A stretch of DNA of 64,000 nucleotides from Chryseobacterium sp. Leaf405. GTDB lineage: Bacteria > Bacteroidota > Bacteroidia > Flavobacteriales > Weeksellaceae. The number at the start of each line of letters is the position of its first letter. The stretch's first letter is position 1. The stretch lies in contig NZ_LMQN01000015.1 in the NCBI RefSeq assembly GCF_001425355.1, positions 543,862 through 607,861 on the forward strand. Reading direction: 5' to 3'. The notes under the pieces were generated by a model. It was not told the DNA's origin, did not search any database, and worked only from the letters and a program-made list of their open reading frames with translations. Position numbers and translations under genes: made by a program. Below, piece by piece: positions 26,555 to 34,029 of this stretch.

Positions 26555-27187
26555 ATGAAAAATGAAAATCAAGAATCCAAAAGTAGCGGAATGGAAATTT
26601 TGGAAAACGTAATAAAATCAAATGAGAATAACATTGCCTCAAATTTGGAGAATAGGGAGTCTAATGCCGAATTGAAATCCAATATTGAAGATTTTTTATT
26701 AGCAATTGGCCAACTGCAATTAGACTTTGAAGTCGTAAAAGAAATTCACAGTGAGACATTGGGATTTTATGAGTTAGAGCGAATCAAAAGAGCTGAATTT
26801 CTTTCCAGTATTCCTACCCAGATAGAGGCAGTGCTAGCTAAAGAAACTAGCGAAGGTTTACAAAATTTTGGAAAGGATGTAAAATGGAAGAAGAAATTTA
26901 TTTGGAGCGGAATAGGAGTTTTTGTCTTTGCGGTTTTAGTATTTGGTGCGTCCATCGCTTTCGCAACCAGATGGTATAAAGAAAGTATCAAAGCCAAAAG
27001 TGAATTACGCCAAGATATTTTAAATGAAATTGCTGGTGAAGGAAAAAGAATTTACAATGAAAATGAGATAACGATGATACAAGAAAATACAAAAGTAATA
27101 CAGTCCTGGATTAAGAACAATCCAAAAAAAGCGGAAGATTTTTTGAGGTTTAGAGATGGATATGAAGCGAGTATGAAATCAAAATAA
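26555..27187 (+). CDS. Membrane protein following the relaxase, mobilisation-associated
   Basis: A 210-aa protein with an acidic coiled-coil-like N-terminal half, a single hydrophobic helix (~112-135, I-W-S-G-I-G-V-F-V-F-A-V-L-V-F-G-A) and a charged C-terminal part. This layout is common for the third gene of MbpA-MbpB-type mobilisation modules. No enzyme motif is seen; a role in transfer is inferred from position. Confidence 0.65.
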   Translation: MKNENQESKSSGMEILENVIKSNENNIASNLENRESNAELKSNIEDFLLAIGQLQLDFEVVKEIHSETLGFYELERIKRAEFLSSIPTQIEAVLAKETSEGLQNFGKDVKWKKKFIWSGIGVFVFAVLVFGASIAFATRWYKESIKAKSELRQDILNEIAGEGKRIYNENEITMIQENTKVIQSWIKNNPKKAEDFLRFRDGYEASMKSK

Positions 27188-27271
27188 ATTAATAAAACGT
27201 GGATAACGAATCCAAATAAATCTCAAGAAATATAGTTTTAATAATGCTCATTCTTTCAAAAAACAAAATTA

Positions 27272-27345
27272 TGAGCCGATTAGAAACATTAATCGGCTCA
27301 TATATTTTAGTATATTTGAGCCAAATAAATTATTTAATCAGCTCA
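27272..27345 (+). promoter_or_regulatory. fic promoter with two 29-bp inverted-repeat operators
   Basis: TATATTTG (27311-27318) is a -7 box. Operator 1 (27272-27300) has perfect 11-bp arms TGAGCCGATTA/TAATCGGCTCA. Operator 2 (27317-27345) has the same length and the same ends (TGAGC...GCTCA), with ~10 of 13 arm positions paired. It covers the transcription start and the first base of the fic ATG. The centres are 45 bp apart. Repression by a protein bound to both is likely. Confidence 0.6.
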
Positions 27346-28448
27346 TGGAATATATTTGGCAATCAGAAGATTTCCCGACATTCGTATTTAATAAGTCAGA
27401 AATCGTTCCGCTGATTCAACAGTTTGCACACGATTTGGGCGAAATATCTGGAATTGTGATGGGCTTTTCTGAAGAAAATAAACAAGATTTATTTGCTGAA
27501 ATTATGCTTTCTGAAGCACTAAAAACATCAGAAATTGAAGGCGAATATTTTAGTCGAGAAGATGTGATGTCCTCACTGAAAGCCAATTTAGGTATCAAAG
27601 ATTACCATCAAAACAACCGGAACAAAAAAGCAAATGCTATTGCACATTTGATGATAGAAGTCCAAAACAGCTATCACAAGCCAATTTCTGAAAAAATACT
27701 TTTGGACTGGCATCATATCTTGATGGAAAATGAAAAAAGAATAAATGCCGGACAATTTCGAACAGGAATAGAACCTATGCAAGTGGTCTCTGGTAAATTT
27801 GGTGATTTCGTCATCCATTATGAAGCGCCACCTTCTGAGGACTTGCCACTGATGATACCGAAGTTTTTGAAATGGTATAATGACTTTGAAATGAACGACA
27901 TTGGGAAAATCGGAGAAGGTGTCGTGCTTTCGGCATTAGCGCATCTATATTTTGAGACGCTGCATCCTTTTGAAGATGGAAATGGGAGAATCGGACGTGC
28001 TTTAGCGGAAAAAGCTTTGTCCGAGAAACTTGAAACCCCTGTTTTTATTAGCATTTCAAAATCTATTGAAAAGGATAAAAACCGTTACTACGAAGAATTA
28101 AAGCTGGCACAGCGAAATCTTGAGGTAAACAGCTGGATGCTTTATTTTTGCTCAATATTGCAGGATGCTTTACTCGATTCTAAAAATCAAGCACTTTTTA
28201 CTTTGAAGAAAACTTTGTTTTTCGATCAATTTAAAAGTCAACTTAATGAAAGAGAATTGAAGGCTATTCAGAAAATGACAGAAATGGGAGAAAATTCTTT
28301 TGTTGGTGGAATGAATGCGAAAAAGTATATGTCTATCAACAAAATTTCTAAAGCCACTGCAACCAGAGATTTACAACATCTTTCCGAAATTGGAGTTTTT
28401 CTAAAATCGGGTGGTGGCCGTTCCATTTCTTATCAATTGAATTTGTAA
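27345..28448 (+). CDS. Fic-domain AMPylase with DUF4172 and winged-helix C-terminus
   Basis: A 367-aa class II Fic protein. The N-terminal DUF4172-like region (I-W-Q-S-E-D-F-P-T-F) contains the inhibitory helix motif (S/T)xxxE(G/N) as T61...E65-G66. The active-site motif H-P-F-E-D-G-N-G-R-I-G-R is complete at 207-218. The C-terminal ~100 residues form a winged-helix (I-S-K-A-T-A-T-R-D-L-Q-H-L). It transfers AMP from ATP to a protein target and is kept off by its own inhibitory helix. The DNA-binding-like end and the operators at its promoter suggest autoregulation. Confidence 0.9.
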   Translation: MEYIWQSEDFPTFVFNKSEIVPLIQQFAHDLGEISGIVMGFSEENKQDLFAEIMLSEALKTSEIEGEYFSREDVMSSLKANLGIKDYHQNNRNKKANAIAHLMIEVQNSYHKPISEKILLDWHHILMENEKRINAGQFRTGIEPMQVVSGKFGDFVIHYEAPPSEDLPLMIPKFLKWYNDFEMNDIGKIGEGVVLSALAHLYFETLHPFEDGNGRIGRALAEKALSEKLETPVFISISKSIEKDKNRYYEELKLAQRNLEVNSWMLYFCSILQDALLDSKNQALFTLKKTLFFDQFKSQLNERELKAIQKMTEMGENSFVGGMNAKKYMSINKISKATATRDLQHLSEIGVFLKSGGGRSISYQLNL

Positions 28449-28531
28449 ATAATCAAGTGCTATTTTCGGATGTTCGTTATTTCAATCAAAATAAATTTTT
28501 TTGTATGAAATAGCAATCATTCGTATTATTA

Positions 28532-28729
28532 AACTACAGATAAACCTTCCGAAGATCAAACAACTGTTACAGCAAATGGGAAAAAATTACAAGCTCGCAA
28601 GAAGGTGAATAAGACTCGCAGACTTACTGGTTTTTGAAAGAGCAGACATTGGATGTTCCACATTTCAGTGCTAAAGTTTTGGTGAAAAAAGAGACCCACG
28701 CCGTTGTATACACCAGAAAATGTAATTAG
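28532..28729 (+). pseudogene. Decayed 3' fragment of an unidentified gene
   Basis: One frame reads like a real protein end (T-Y-W-F-L-K-E-Q-T-L-D-V-P-H-F-S-A-K-V-L-V-K-K-E-T-H-A-V-V-Y-T to a TAG at 28727-28729), but two in-frame TAA codons (28541-28543, 28610-28612) interrupt it upstream and there is no start. I do not recognise the family. The gap 28449-28531 shows nothing. Confidence 0.4.
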
Positions 28730-28741
28730 TTCCGGTATTTA

Positions 28742-28797
28742 GTGAGTGTTCAAGACCTCACCCTACGGGTTTACAAGCACCCTCATTTTTTTAGCTA
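28742..28797 (-). ncRNA. Candidate guide-RNA scaffold downstream of the Cas12f-like gene
   Basis: Immediately after the ancestral stop of the Cas12f-like gene (28795-28797), the minus strand reads AAAAAAATGAGGGTGCTTG and continues with nested pairings. GGGT/ACCC pairs across 28767-28782, with an alternative ACCC-GTA-GGGT (28760-28770). A final hairpin GTGAG...CTCAC (28742-28761) has a 10-nt loop. TnpB and Cas12f relatives keep their guide scaffold at exactly this place. If so, the guide would be the next ~20 nt (28741 down to 28722, TAAATACCGGAACTAATTAC). This is inference; no expression data. Confidence 0.4.
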
Positions 28798-29893
28798 TCC
28801 GATGATCAATTCGATACCGGCTTTTTCTGCTTTGTATTTTATTTTGGTTTGCAGTTCATAGTAGCTCGCTCCAGTTGCGAAGTACAAATTCCTGTTCTTT
28901 TGCAATGCCTATTTTGTCTTCCTGATCTTTTAGAATCAGTGTGCCCGCCTGTTGCTGGATGCAGAAATCAATGAGCTTCCTGCTGTAGAGATGAAGATGA
29001 TGACTGACAAAACGGTTTTCCAGATTTTCTGTTTTTTGCAGTGCCTTCAATTTCCGTTTGGTTCCATTTCCAGAACGGGAGTAAGCGACTCCGGCTCGAA
29101 TCCTTTTGTTACTGGCTTGAATCGCCTACCTGCGGTATAGAAATTCCTCTTTCGAACCAATATTCATTCGAACATTGTTGGCTTTTACCACGATAGGATG
29201 TTCAAGAGACAGCGAAGCTTCGGCAATGATTTCGGGTTTTAAACCGTGGTCTTCCTTTTCAAATTCGAAGACGGCCAGCCAAAAGATTTTACCGTCTTTC
29301 AGTTGTACCTGTGAGTTGCACAACTTGATCTCTTCTCTTAAGAGGCGTTCCAGAACCGAATGTTTATCAGAAAAATCTCTCCCTAAATAGGTTCTGACCG
29401 GGATTGCAAACATATTGAAGCTGAACGCTTTCTTTTCCGTATAATACTTCATTTTGCTAATGCATTTGACCGGAAGTGGAATGGGAATGTCTTTTTTATA
29501 GTTCATTAAGGATTTTGATCCCTGCCAATAGTCGGCTTTGTTTTTGGAAAAGGTGGACTGAATCGTATTGTTCAAGCATCCCAGAATGTCCGTCGGGATT
29601 TCTCCCTTGAAACGGTCAAAGACAAGGCGTGCCGTAGTATTCGTTTTTGAACGATCGAAAATTCCCATTTCATCTTTTTTTTCATCAGCTAACTTATATT
29701 GGATTTCTTCGGTGAGGTAAAAGAAATCCTTGATCATTTCCTGCACATAAAGATGGGAAACAATAAGATTAGCCGCACGGAAACAGCGGTTCTGATACCT
29801 GTAAAGCTTTTCCCACATATGGCTTTTATCTTCAGACAGAACATCAATCACCAGCTGAATTTTTCGGGTCAGGGTTATCGTAGACTTTTCCAT
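28795..29893 (-). pseudogene. Nuclease-dead Cas12f/TnpB-like protein (dCas12f), interrupted
   Basis: The start is the ATG at 29893, 1 bp after the sigma factor stop. The reconstructed protein would be ~364 aa. The first 255 codons are open, then TAG (29126-29128). The same frame stays open for another ~90 codons, until a 4-bp tandem duplication (28864-28871) shifts it just before the natural end. The C-terminal part is TnpB/Cas12f-like: R-F-V-S-H-H-L-H-L-Y-S-R-K-L-I-D-F, A-G-T-L-I-L, and after frame repair N-W-S-Y-Y-E-L-Q-T-K-I-K-Y-K-A-E-K-A-G-I. Catalytic acids are gone: the RuvC-I position (V-V-K-A-N-N-V, residues ~235-241) has no Asp, RuvC-II reads L-K-D instead of x-E-x, and RuvC-III ends early. 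A DNA-binding, non-cutting protein is the ancestral function; activity in this strain is doubtful. Confidence 0.75.
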
Positions 29894-29894
29894 A

Positions 29895-30710
29895 TCAAAT
29901 GGGTATTTGAGAATTGTTTTGATTTTGCAGATGCTGATAGGCGTACAGAAATTCGCGATGAACTTCCTTTTCAGGCAGCTTGAGTTCTTTTGCAATTACC
30001 GCAAAAGAGGATTTCTGCTCAAATCTTCTTTTGATAATCTCGAGTTGCTGACAGCTGAGTTTTTCTGACTGCTCTTCTTTATCGACAGCTTTTTCCTGTG
30101 GCAGTTCAAAAGTAGTTACCTTAAGAATTTTCCGAAGATCATCTATGGCTTTGCTGATTTCAGTGCTGATGCCTGTCACGCTGCTTCCCATTGCTTCTGC
30201 GATGGGTTTGTACTGAAAGCCATATTCAAGGCAGAGTTCTATCAGGTGTTTTCTTTTGGGATTCAGTACGGGTAAAACCTTTGTGATTTCATCGAATTTT
30301 TTTTGATCGGATTCCTGGCTATGCAAATACTCTTTATCTTTCAAGGGGTCGTAACCTACAAGATAATCTTGATAATTCTCAAAACTGTCAAGAGAAGCCA
30401 TTAAGCGGCTGAATTTATTCCGAGGAGCAGAAACATACGCGATACAATCCCTTTTCATAACAAAACGTAAAAATCCGGTAATATGATCAGGCGATTCAAT
30501 GGTGTCACGGTGTAGCCACAATTTAAGGAAGGTATCCTGAACAATTGTGTCCACTACAAAATCATCCTTCAGCACCTGCAATCCGAGCCAGAAAAGAAGT
30601 CTTTTATGGCGCAGGTGAATATGTTCCAGAGCGGTTGGATTGCCTTTTTTCAGCAGTTCGTACAACTGAAAATCTGTCAACTTTCGAGGCAAAGAGTTTG
30701 TTCTTTTCAT
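29895..30710 (-). CDS. ECF-like sigma factor coupled to the Cas12f-like gene
   Basis: The ATG at 30710 (M-K-R-T-N-S-L-P-R-K-L) is chosen over a TTG 18 bp upstream. The protein is 271 aa. Sigma region 2 spans ~12-85 (L-L-K-K-G-N-P-T-A-L-E-H-I, V-D-T-I-V-Q-D-T-F-L-K-L-W). Region 4 spans ~150-195 (L-P-V-L-N-P-K-R-K-H-L-I-E-L-C-L-E-Y-G, A-E-A-M-G-S-S-V-T-G-I-S-T-E-I). A ~55-residue C-terminal extension with another HTH-like segment (F-A-V-I-A-K-E-L-K-L-P-E-K-E-V) is unusual for ECF factors. No anti-sigma gene is adjacent. The stop TGA is followed 1 bp later by the ATG of the Cas12f-like gene. In dCas12f-sigmaE systems (recalled from recent work) the sigma factor is brought to promoters by the guide RNA complex. 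Confidence 0.8.
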   Translation of the reverse strand: MKRTNSLPRKLTDFQLYELLKKGNPTALEHIHLRHKRLLFWLGLQVLKDDFVVDTIVQDTFLKLWLHRDTIESPDHITGFLRFVMKRDCIAYVSAPRNKFSRLMASLDSFENYQDYLVGYDPLKDKEYLHSQESDQKKFDEITKVLPVLNPKRKHLIELCLEYGFQYKPIAEAMGSSVTGISTEISKAIDDLRKILKVTTFELPQEKAVDKEEQSEKLSCQQLEIIKRRFEQKSSFAVIAKELKLPEKEVHREFLYAYQHLQNQNNSQIPI

Positions 30711-30815
30711 AAGCAGTGTATTTCGCAAAACTATTGCGGGAAGGAATTGCTTATTTCTACTAAGAAGAATTCTACTTATATCTTGACCCTCATTTCTTTT
30801 AGTTTAGTATAAAAG

Positions 30816-30947
30816 AAAAAGCGTGGAACTCAACTTACCGACTAGTGGTACTGGCATACCAAGCAACGATAAGTGAGCCCACGCCGAAGTCGTGGGCACA
30901 TTTACTTATCAACTCGTCGCTTTTTGAAAAGTGCCAGTTTTCTAGTC
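30816..30947. ncRNA. Structured RNA element with pseudoknot-type pairing
   Basis: In this non-coding gap several long complementary pairs coexist: 30816-30823/30918-30925 (AAAAAGCG/CGCTTTTT); 30868-30874/30904-30910 (GATAAGT/ACTTATC); 30877-30883/30891-30897 (GCCCACG/CGTGGGC); 30840-30845/30942-30947 (GACTAG/CTAGTC); and 30850-30856/30932-30938 (ACTGGCA/TGCCAGT). The last two cross the first, a pseudoknot topology or a two-state switch. The strand is unknown. On the minus strand it would sit in the leader of the sigma-Cas12f operon. The rest of 30711-31090 shows no gene. Confidence 0.5.
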
Positions 30948-31090
30948 GAGAATCTAAGCAATAGCTTTTATATTTTTTGAACTATCGCAAAGTTACACTC
31001 TTGTAACTTGTATTACAAATATATGAAAAATATTAACAATTCGGATTTGAGTCCGAATTATTTTATAGAATATCACTTTTATTTGTTTCT

Positions 31091-31312
31091 ATGAAAGTTA
31101 CAAATAGAAAGATTGTTGAATTTATAAGGGATACGTGGATTATTCCCCTTAATAATAATAGTCAGTTTGCAACCGAAAATAATCTTGACGAAAAGACTGT
31201 TAGAAGAATTAGAGAAGATGGCACTTATCAAATTAGTTTAATTACTATAATGAGAATTTGTGAGGCTAAGAATATAAAGTTATCTAAATTCTTTGAGTTG
31301 GTTGGACTCTAA
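31091..31312 (+). CDS. Small Cro/C1-type helix-turn-helix protein
   Basis: A 73-aa protein: Q-F-A-T-E-N-N-L-D-E-K-T-V-R-R-I-R-E-D-G (~25-44) is the HTH, followed by Y-Q-I-S-L-I-T-I-M-R-I-C-E-A-K-N-I-K-L-S-K-F-F. Such short regulators commonly precede type I restriction-modification operons in Bacteroidota and may control them. A fragment of a second regulator follows at 31346-31411. Confidence 0.75.
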   Translation: MKVTNRKIVEFIRDTWIIPLNNNSQFATENNLDEKTVRRIREDGTYQISLITIMRICEAKNIKLSKFFELVGL

Positions 31313-31345
31313 AAGAAAAAGGGGAAGTATATCTTTGAATTTCCA

Positions 31346-31411
31346 CTATTCAAGAATTAGCCAAAGGTTTAGATGTGCATCCACAGGAACTATTTGATTT
31401 TATATTAAAGT
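31346..31411 (+). pseudogene. C-terminal fragment of a second Cro/C1-type regulator
   Basis: The frame reads I-Q-E-L-A-K-G-L-D-V-H-P-Q-E-L-F-D-F-I-L-K then TAA. This is the typical last 20 residues of an XRE-family regulator. A stop lies a few codons upstream and there is no start, so only the tail remains. Confidence 0.6.
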
Positions 31412-31864
31412 AAGAAAATTACCCTATAAAAATTTTTTGAACTCATAAATGAATAAAATACCGACGAGAGTTGGTATTTTTTATTTTGTAAAAATGAGGA
31501 AGGTTTATGAAATAGAAATTTTACCTTCAATTTTCGATTTTAAATTTCAGAATTGAATCTGAAATTATTGAATTCATTGTTGGAATAAAGTAGTAAAGGA
31601 TATTATTTTCAAAAATACTGACAACTCTCTTTTCTATATTATATAATTTATAAAGCGTGGAACTAATTTCATTACATATCGGTGCCGATAGATACCTTTC
31701 CCACAACAAGAATACGAACTTTTGATAATGGGGACTTTAGTTTATCTTCCAAAATTAATTAAAATAGATTTGAAAATATAATTTTTTAATTAACTAAATA
31801 TCAGATAATTAGATAAAAAAAGTAATTTGATATTTTTTTTTGAAAAAAACTACAAAATAAAAAG
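31412..31864. other. Non-coding region with second copy of the GCGTGGAACT motif
   Basis: About 450 bp of A/T-rich DNA. At 31652-31665 AAAGCGTGGAACTA repeats the AAAGCGTGGAACT found in the structured element (30818-30830). It is followed by a small hairpin ATCGG-TG-CCGAT (31676-31687) and GATACC, a shortened analogue of the first copy. The 60-codon minus-strand frame across it is not convincing as a gene. Confidence 0.35.
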
Positions 31865-31896
31865 TTTGTAATTGTCATTTATTTTGTCCATCTTTG
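31865..31896 (+). promoter_or_regulatory. Promoter of the type I restriction-modification operon
   Basis: TTTG at 31865-31868 and CATCTTTG at 31889-31896 (one mismatch to TAnnTTTG) are 20 bp apart, the Bacteroidota -33/-7 arrangement. Transcription would start ~31903, just before the hsdS-like gene. Confidence 0.5.
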
Positions 31897-31922
31897 CAAT
31901 ATGAAATTTGAAAAAATCTACA

Positions 31923-32498
31923 ATGAAATTAATTCCTTATATCAAACTTGATCTTCTTTGTCAGCTAAATTTTGGACAGCACATTAAGTCTGGTCAAGAT
32001 AAAGATGTTAAGTTTTTACAAGTTAAGAATTTTACTGATGATGGAGTGTTTTTAAACAATGTCGAAAACTTTGTCTCCTCTTCTGAAATTAAAAATTCAA
32101 GTTTACTAAAACAGAATGATATTCTCTTTGTAGGTAAGGGATTGAAGTTTTTCGCTTATCTATTTCAAGAAAGCACAGGAAAAGCTATTGCTTCCTCTGT
32201 TTTTTATGTCATAAAAGTGAATGAAGAAATGGTACTTCCTGAATATATAGTTTGTATTTTAAATCAACCTAAAAGCATATCCTATTTTTTAGGAGCAAGT
32301 GCTGGAAGTTCTATTCCTTCTATAAGAAAAAAAGAACTTTTAGATTTTGAAATCCCATTATTAACCATTGAGGAACAAGAAGACGTCGTCAATATGTACA
32401 AATTGCATTTGCAACAACAAGCTGTCCTTGCTTCGCTTAAAGAAAAGAAACAGAAGTTATTTAACCAAACAATTAATCAATTAACAGAAAAGAAATAA
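31923..32498 (+). CDS. hsdS: Half-size type I specificity subunit (single target-recognition domain)
   Basis: The ATG at 31923 (M-K-L-I-P-Y-I-K-L-D) is preferred over a TTG 15 bp earlier. The 191-aa protein has one target-recognition domain (~1-145) ending in the typical A-S-A-G-S-S-I-P-S-I-R-K-K-E-L-L-D-F-E-I-P-L, followed by the conserved helix (T-I-E-E-Q-E-D-V-V-N-M-Y, ~150-185). Full-size HsdS has two such halves. It could act as a homodimer or recombine with the full hsdS 1.5 kb downstream. hsdM starts 1 bp after its stop. Confidence 0.8.
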   Translation: MKLIPYIKLDLLCQLNFGQHIKSGQDKDVKFLQVKNFTDDGVFLNNVENFVSSSEIKNSSLLKQNDILFVGKGLKFFAYLFQESTGKAIASSVFYVIKVNEEMVLPEYIVCILNQPKSISYFLGASAGSSIPSIRKKELLDFEIPLLTIEEQEDVVNMYKLHLQQQAVLASLKEKKQKLFNQTINQLTEKK

Positions 32499-32499
32499 T

Positions 32500-34029
32500 A
32501 TGTCAGATAAAATTACACAAACAGAAATCAACAGAATAGTTTGGAATGCCTGCGATTCATTACGCCCTGTAATGGGAAGCGGCTCTTATAAAGATTATAT
32601 TTTAACCTTACTTTTCGTAAAATACCTTTCAGACGTTTGGAAAGAAAAGGCAAATGTCCTGCGTGACAAATATCCGGACAATGAGGAAATGGTGAAACGC
32701 CAACTGAAAAGAGAGCGTTTTGTCTTACCTGAAGAAAGTAGCTTCGATTATTTGTATGATAAAAGAAACGAAAGCAATGTCGGAGAACTTATAGATATCG
32801 CTTTAACCAAGTTAGAAGACGAAAATCGTTCTAAATTAGCAATGGTATTTCGAAGCATTTCTTTTAACTCGGAGACGGCTTTTGGACCCACAAAACAAAG
32901 AAATACCATTCTTAAAAATTTGTTGATAGATTTGAATGCAATGGATCTTCAGCCTTCTCATTTAGCAAATAATGATGTAATCGGTGACAGTTACGAGTAT
33001 CTCATCTCAAATTTCGCAGGGGAAGCAGGCAAAAAAGCTGGAGAATTTTATACACCATCAGAAGTAAGTACTTTACTCGCTAAGTTAGTAGATCCACAAT
33101 CTGGCGATAGAATCTGTGATCCTGCTTGTGGCTCCGGCTCTTTATTGATAAAGGTTGCAAAAGAAGTAAATTCAAAAAACTATGCTCTCTACGGACAAGA
33201 GAATAATGGCAGTACTTGGGCATTAGCACGTATGAATATGTTTTTGCACGAGGAAGATAATGCAACTATTGAATGGGGAGACACCCTGAACAATCCTCAA
33301 TTGAAAGAAGCAGACTCTTTGATGAAGTTTGATGTTGTGGTAGCTAATCCTCCTTTTTCTCTGGATAAATGGGGAGCTGAGGAAGCGGCGGCCGATACTT
33401 TCAACCGTTATCACCGAGGAGTTCCTCCAAAATCAAAAGGTGATTACGCTTTTATTTCTCATATGATTGAGACAACCTTTGAAGACAAAGGCAAAGTAGG
33501 TGTTATTGTTCCACACGGTGTTTTATTCCGAGGAAGTAGTGAGGGTAAGATTCGTCAGCAACTCATTGATGAAAATTTATTAGAAGCTGTAATCGGGTTG
33601 CCTGCCAATCTTTTTTATGGTACAGGAATTCCCGCAGCAATACTTTTGTTTAACAGAGCGAAAGGCGACAATAAAGATGTTTTATTTATCGACGCAAGTG
33701 CTCTCTATGATTCCGGGAAGAATCAAAACCGTATGGGCAAAGTACACATTGAAACACTTGTTAATGAATTTAAAAAATTCAGATCGTTGCCGTCAGTACA
33801 AACAGAAATTGGTGAGATTTTAACTGAGAAATTTTCTTATCGCGCTACCATTAAAGATATACAAACCAATGAATACAATCTGAACATCCCCCGATACATT
33901 GATACTTTTGAAGAAGAAGCTGAACTGGACATTAAAATCTTGCACGAAGAAATTACAGTTCTTAAAGCTGAATTAGCTGAAACGGAATTGAAGATGGATT
34001 CGTATTTGAAATCTTTAAATTTGATCTAA
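32500..34029 (+). CDS. hsdM: Type I DNA methyltransferase subunit HsdM
   Basis: A 509-aa N6-adenine methyltransferase. The HsdM N-terminal helical domain (~8-150) is followed by the SAM-binding motif D-P-A-C-G-S-G-S-L-L (~206-215) and the catalytic motif N-P-P-F-S-L (~284-289). It methylates host DNA at the sequence set by HsdS and is part of the restriction complex. Stop and hsdS start are adjacent (34029/34030). Confidence 0.95.
   Translation: MSDKITQTEINRIVWNACDSLRPVMGSGSYKDYILTLLFVKYLSDVWKEKANVLRDKYPDNEEMVKRQLKRERFVLPEESSFDYLYDKRNESNVGELIDIALTKLEDENRSKLAMVFRSISFNSETAFGPTKQRNTILKNLLIDLNAMDLQPSHLANNDVIGDSYEYLISNFAGEAGKKAGEFYTPSEVSTLLAKLVDPQSGDRICDPACGSGSLLIKVAKEVNSKNYALYGQENNGSTWALARMNMFLHEEDNATIEWGDTLNNPQLKEADSLMKFDVVVANPPFSLDKWGAEEAAADTFNRYHRGVPPKSKGDYAFISHMIETTFEDKGKVGVIVPHGVLFRGSSEGKIRQQLIDENLLEAVIGLPANLFYGTGIPAAILLFNRAKGDNKDVLFIDASALYDSGKNQNRMGKVHIETLVNEFKKFRSLPSVQTEIGEILTEKFSYRATIKDIQTNEYNLNIPRYIDTFEEEAELDIKILHEEITVLKAELAETELKMDSYLKSLNLI

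Noticed and set aside
29126..29893. Reading this as an ordinary IS605-type TnpB transposon gene
   Set aside because: No TnpA is present, the catalytic acids are replaced and the start is coupled to a sigma factor gene; these fit a dCas12f partner better than a transposon accessory.
31527..31709. 60-codon minus-strand frame
   Set aside because: A/T-rich, no ribosome site, crosses the repeated GCGTGGAACT motif; looks non-coding.
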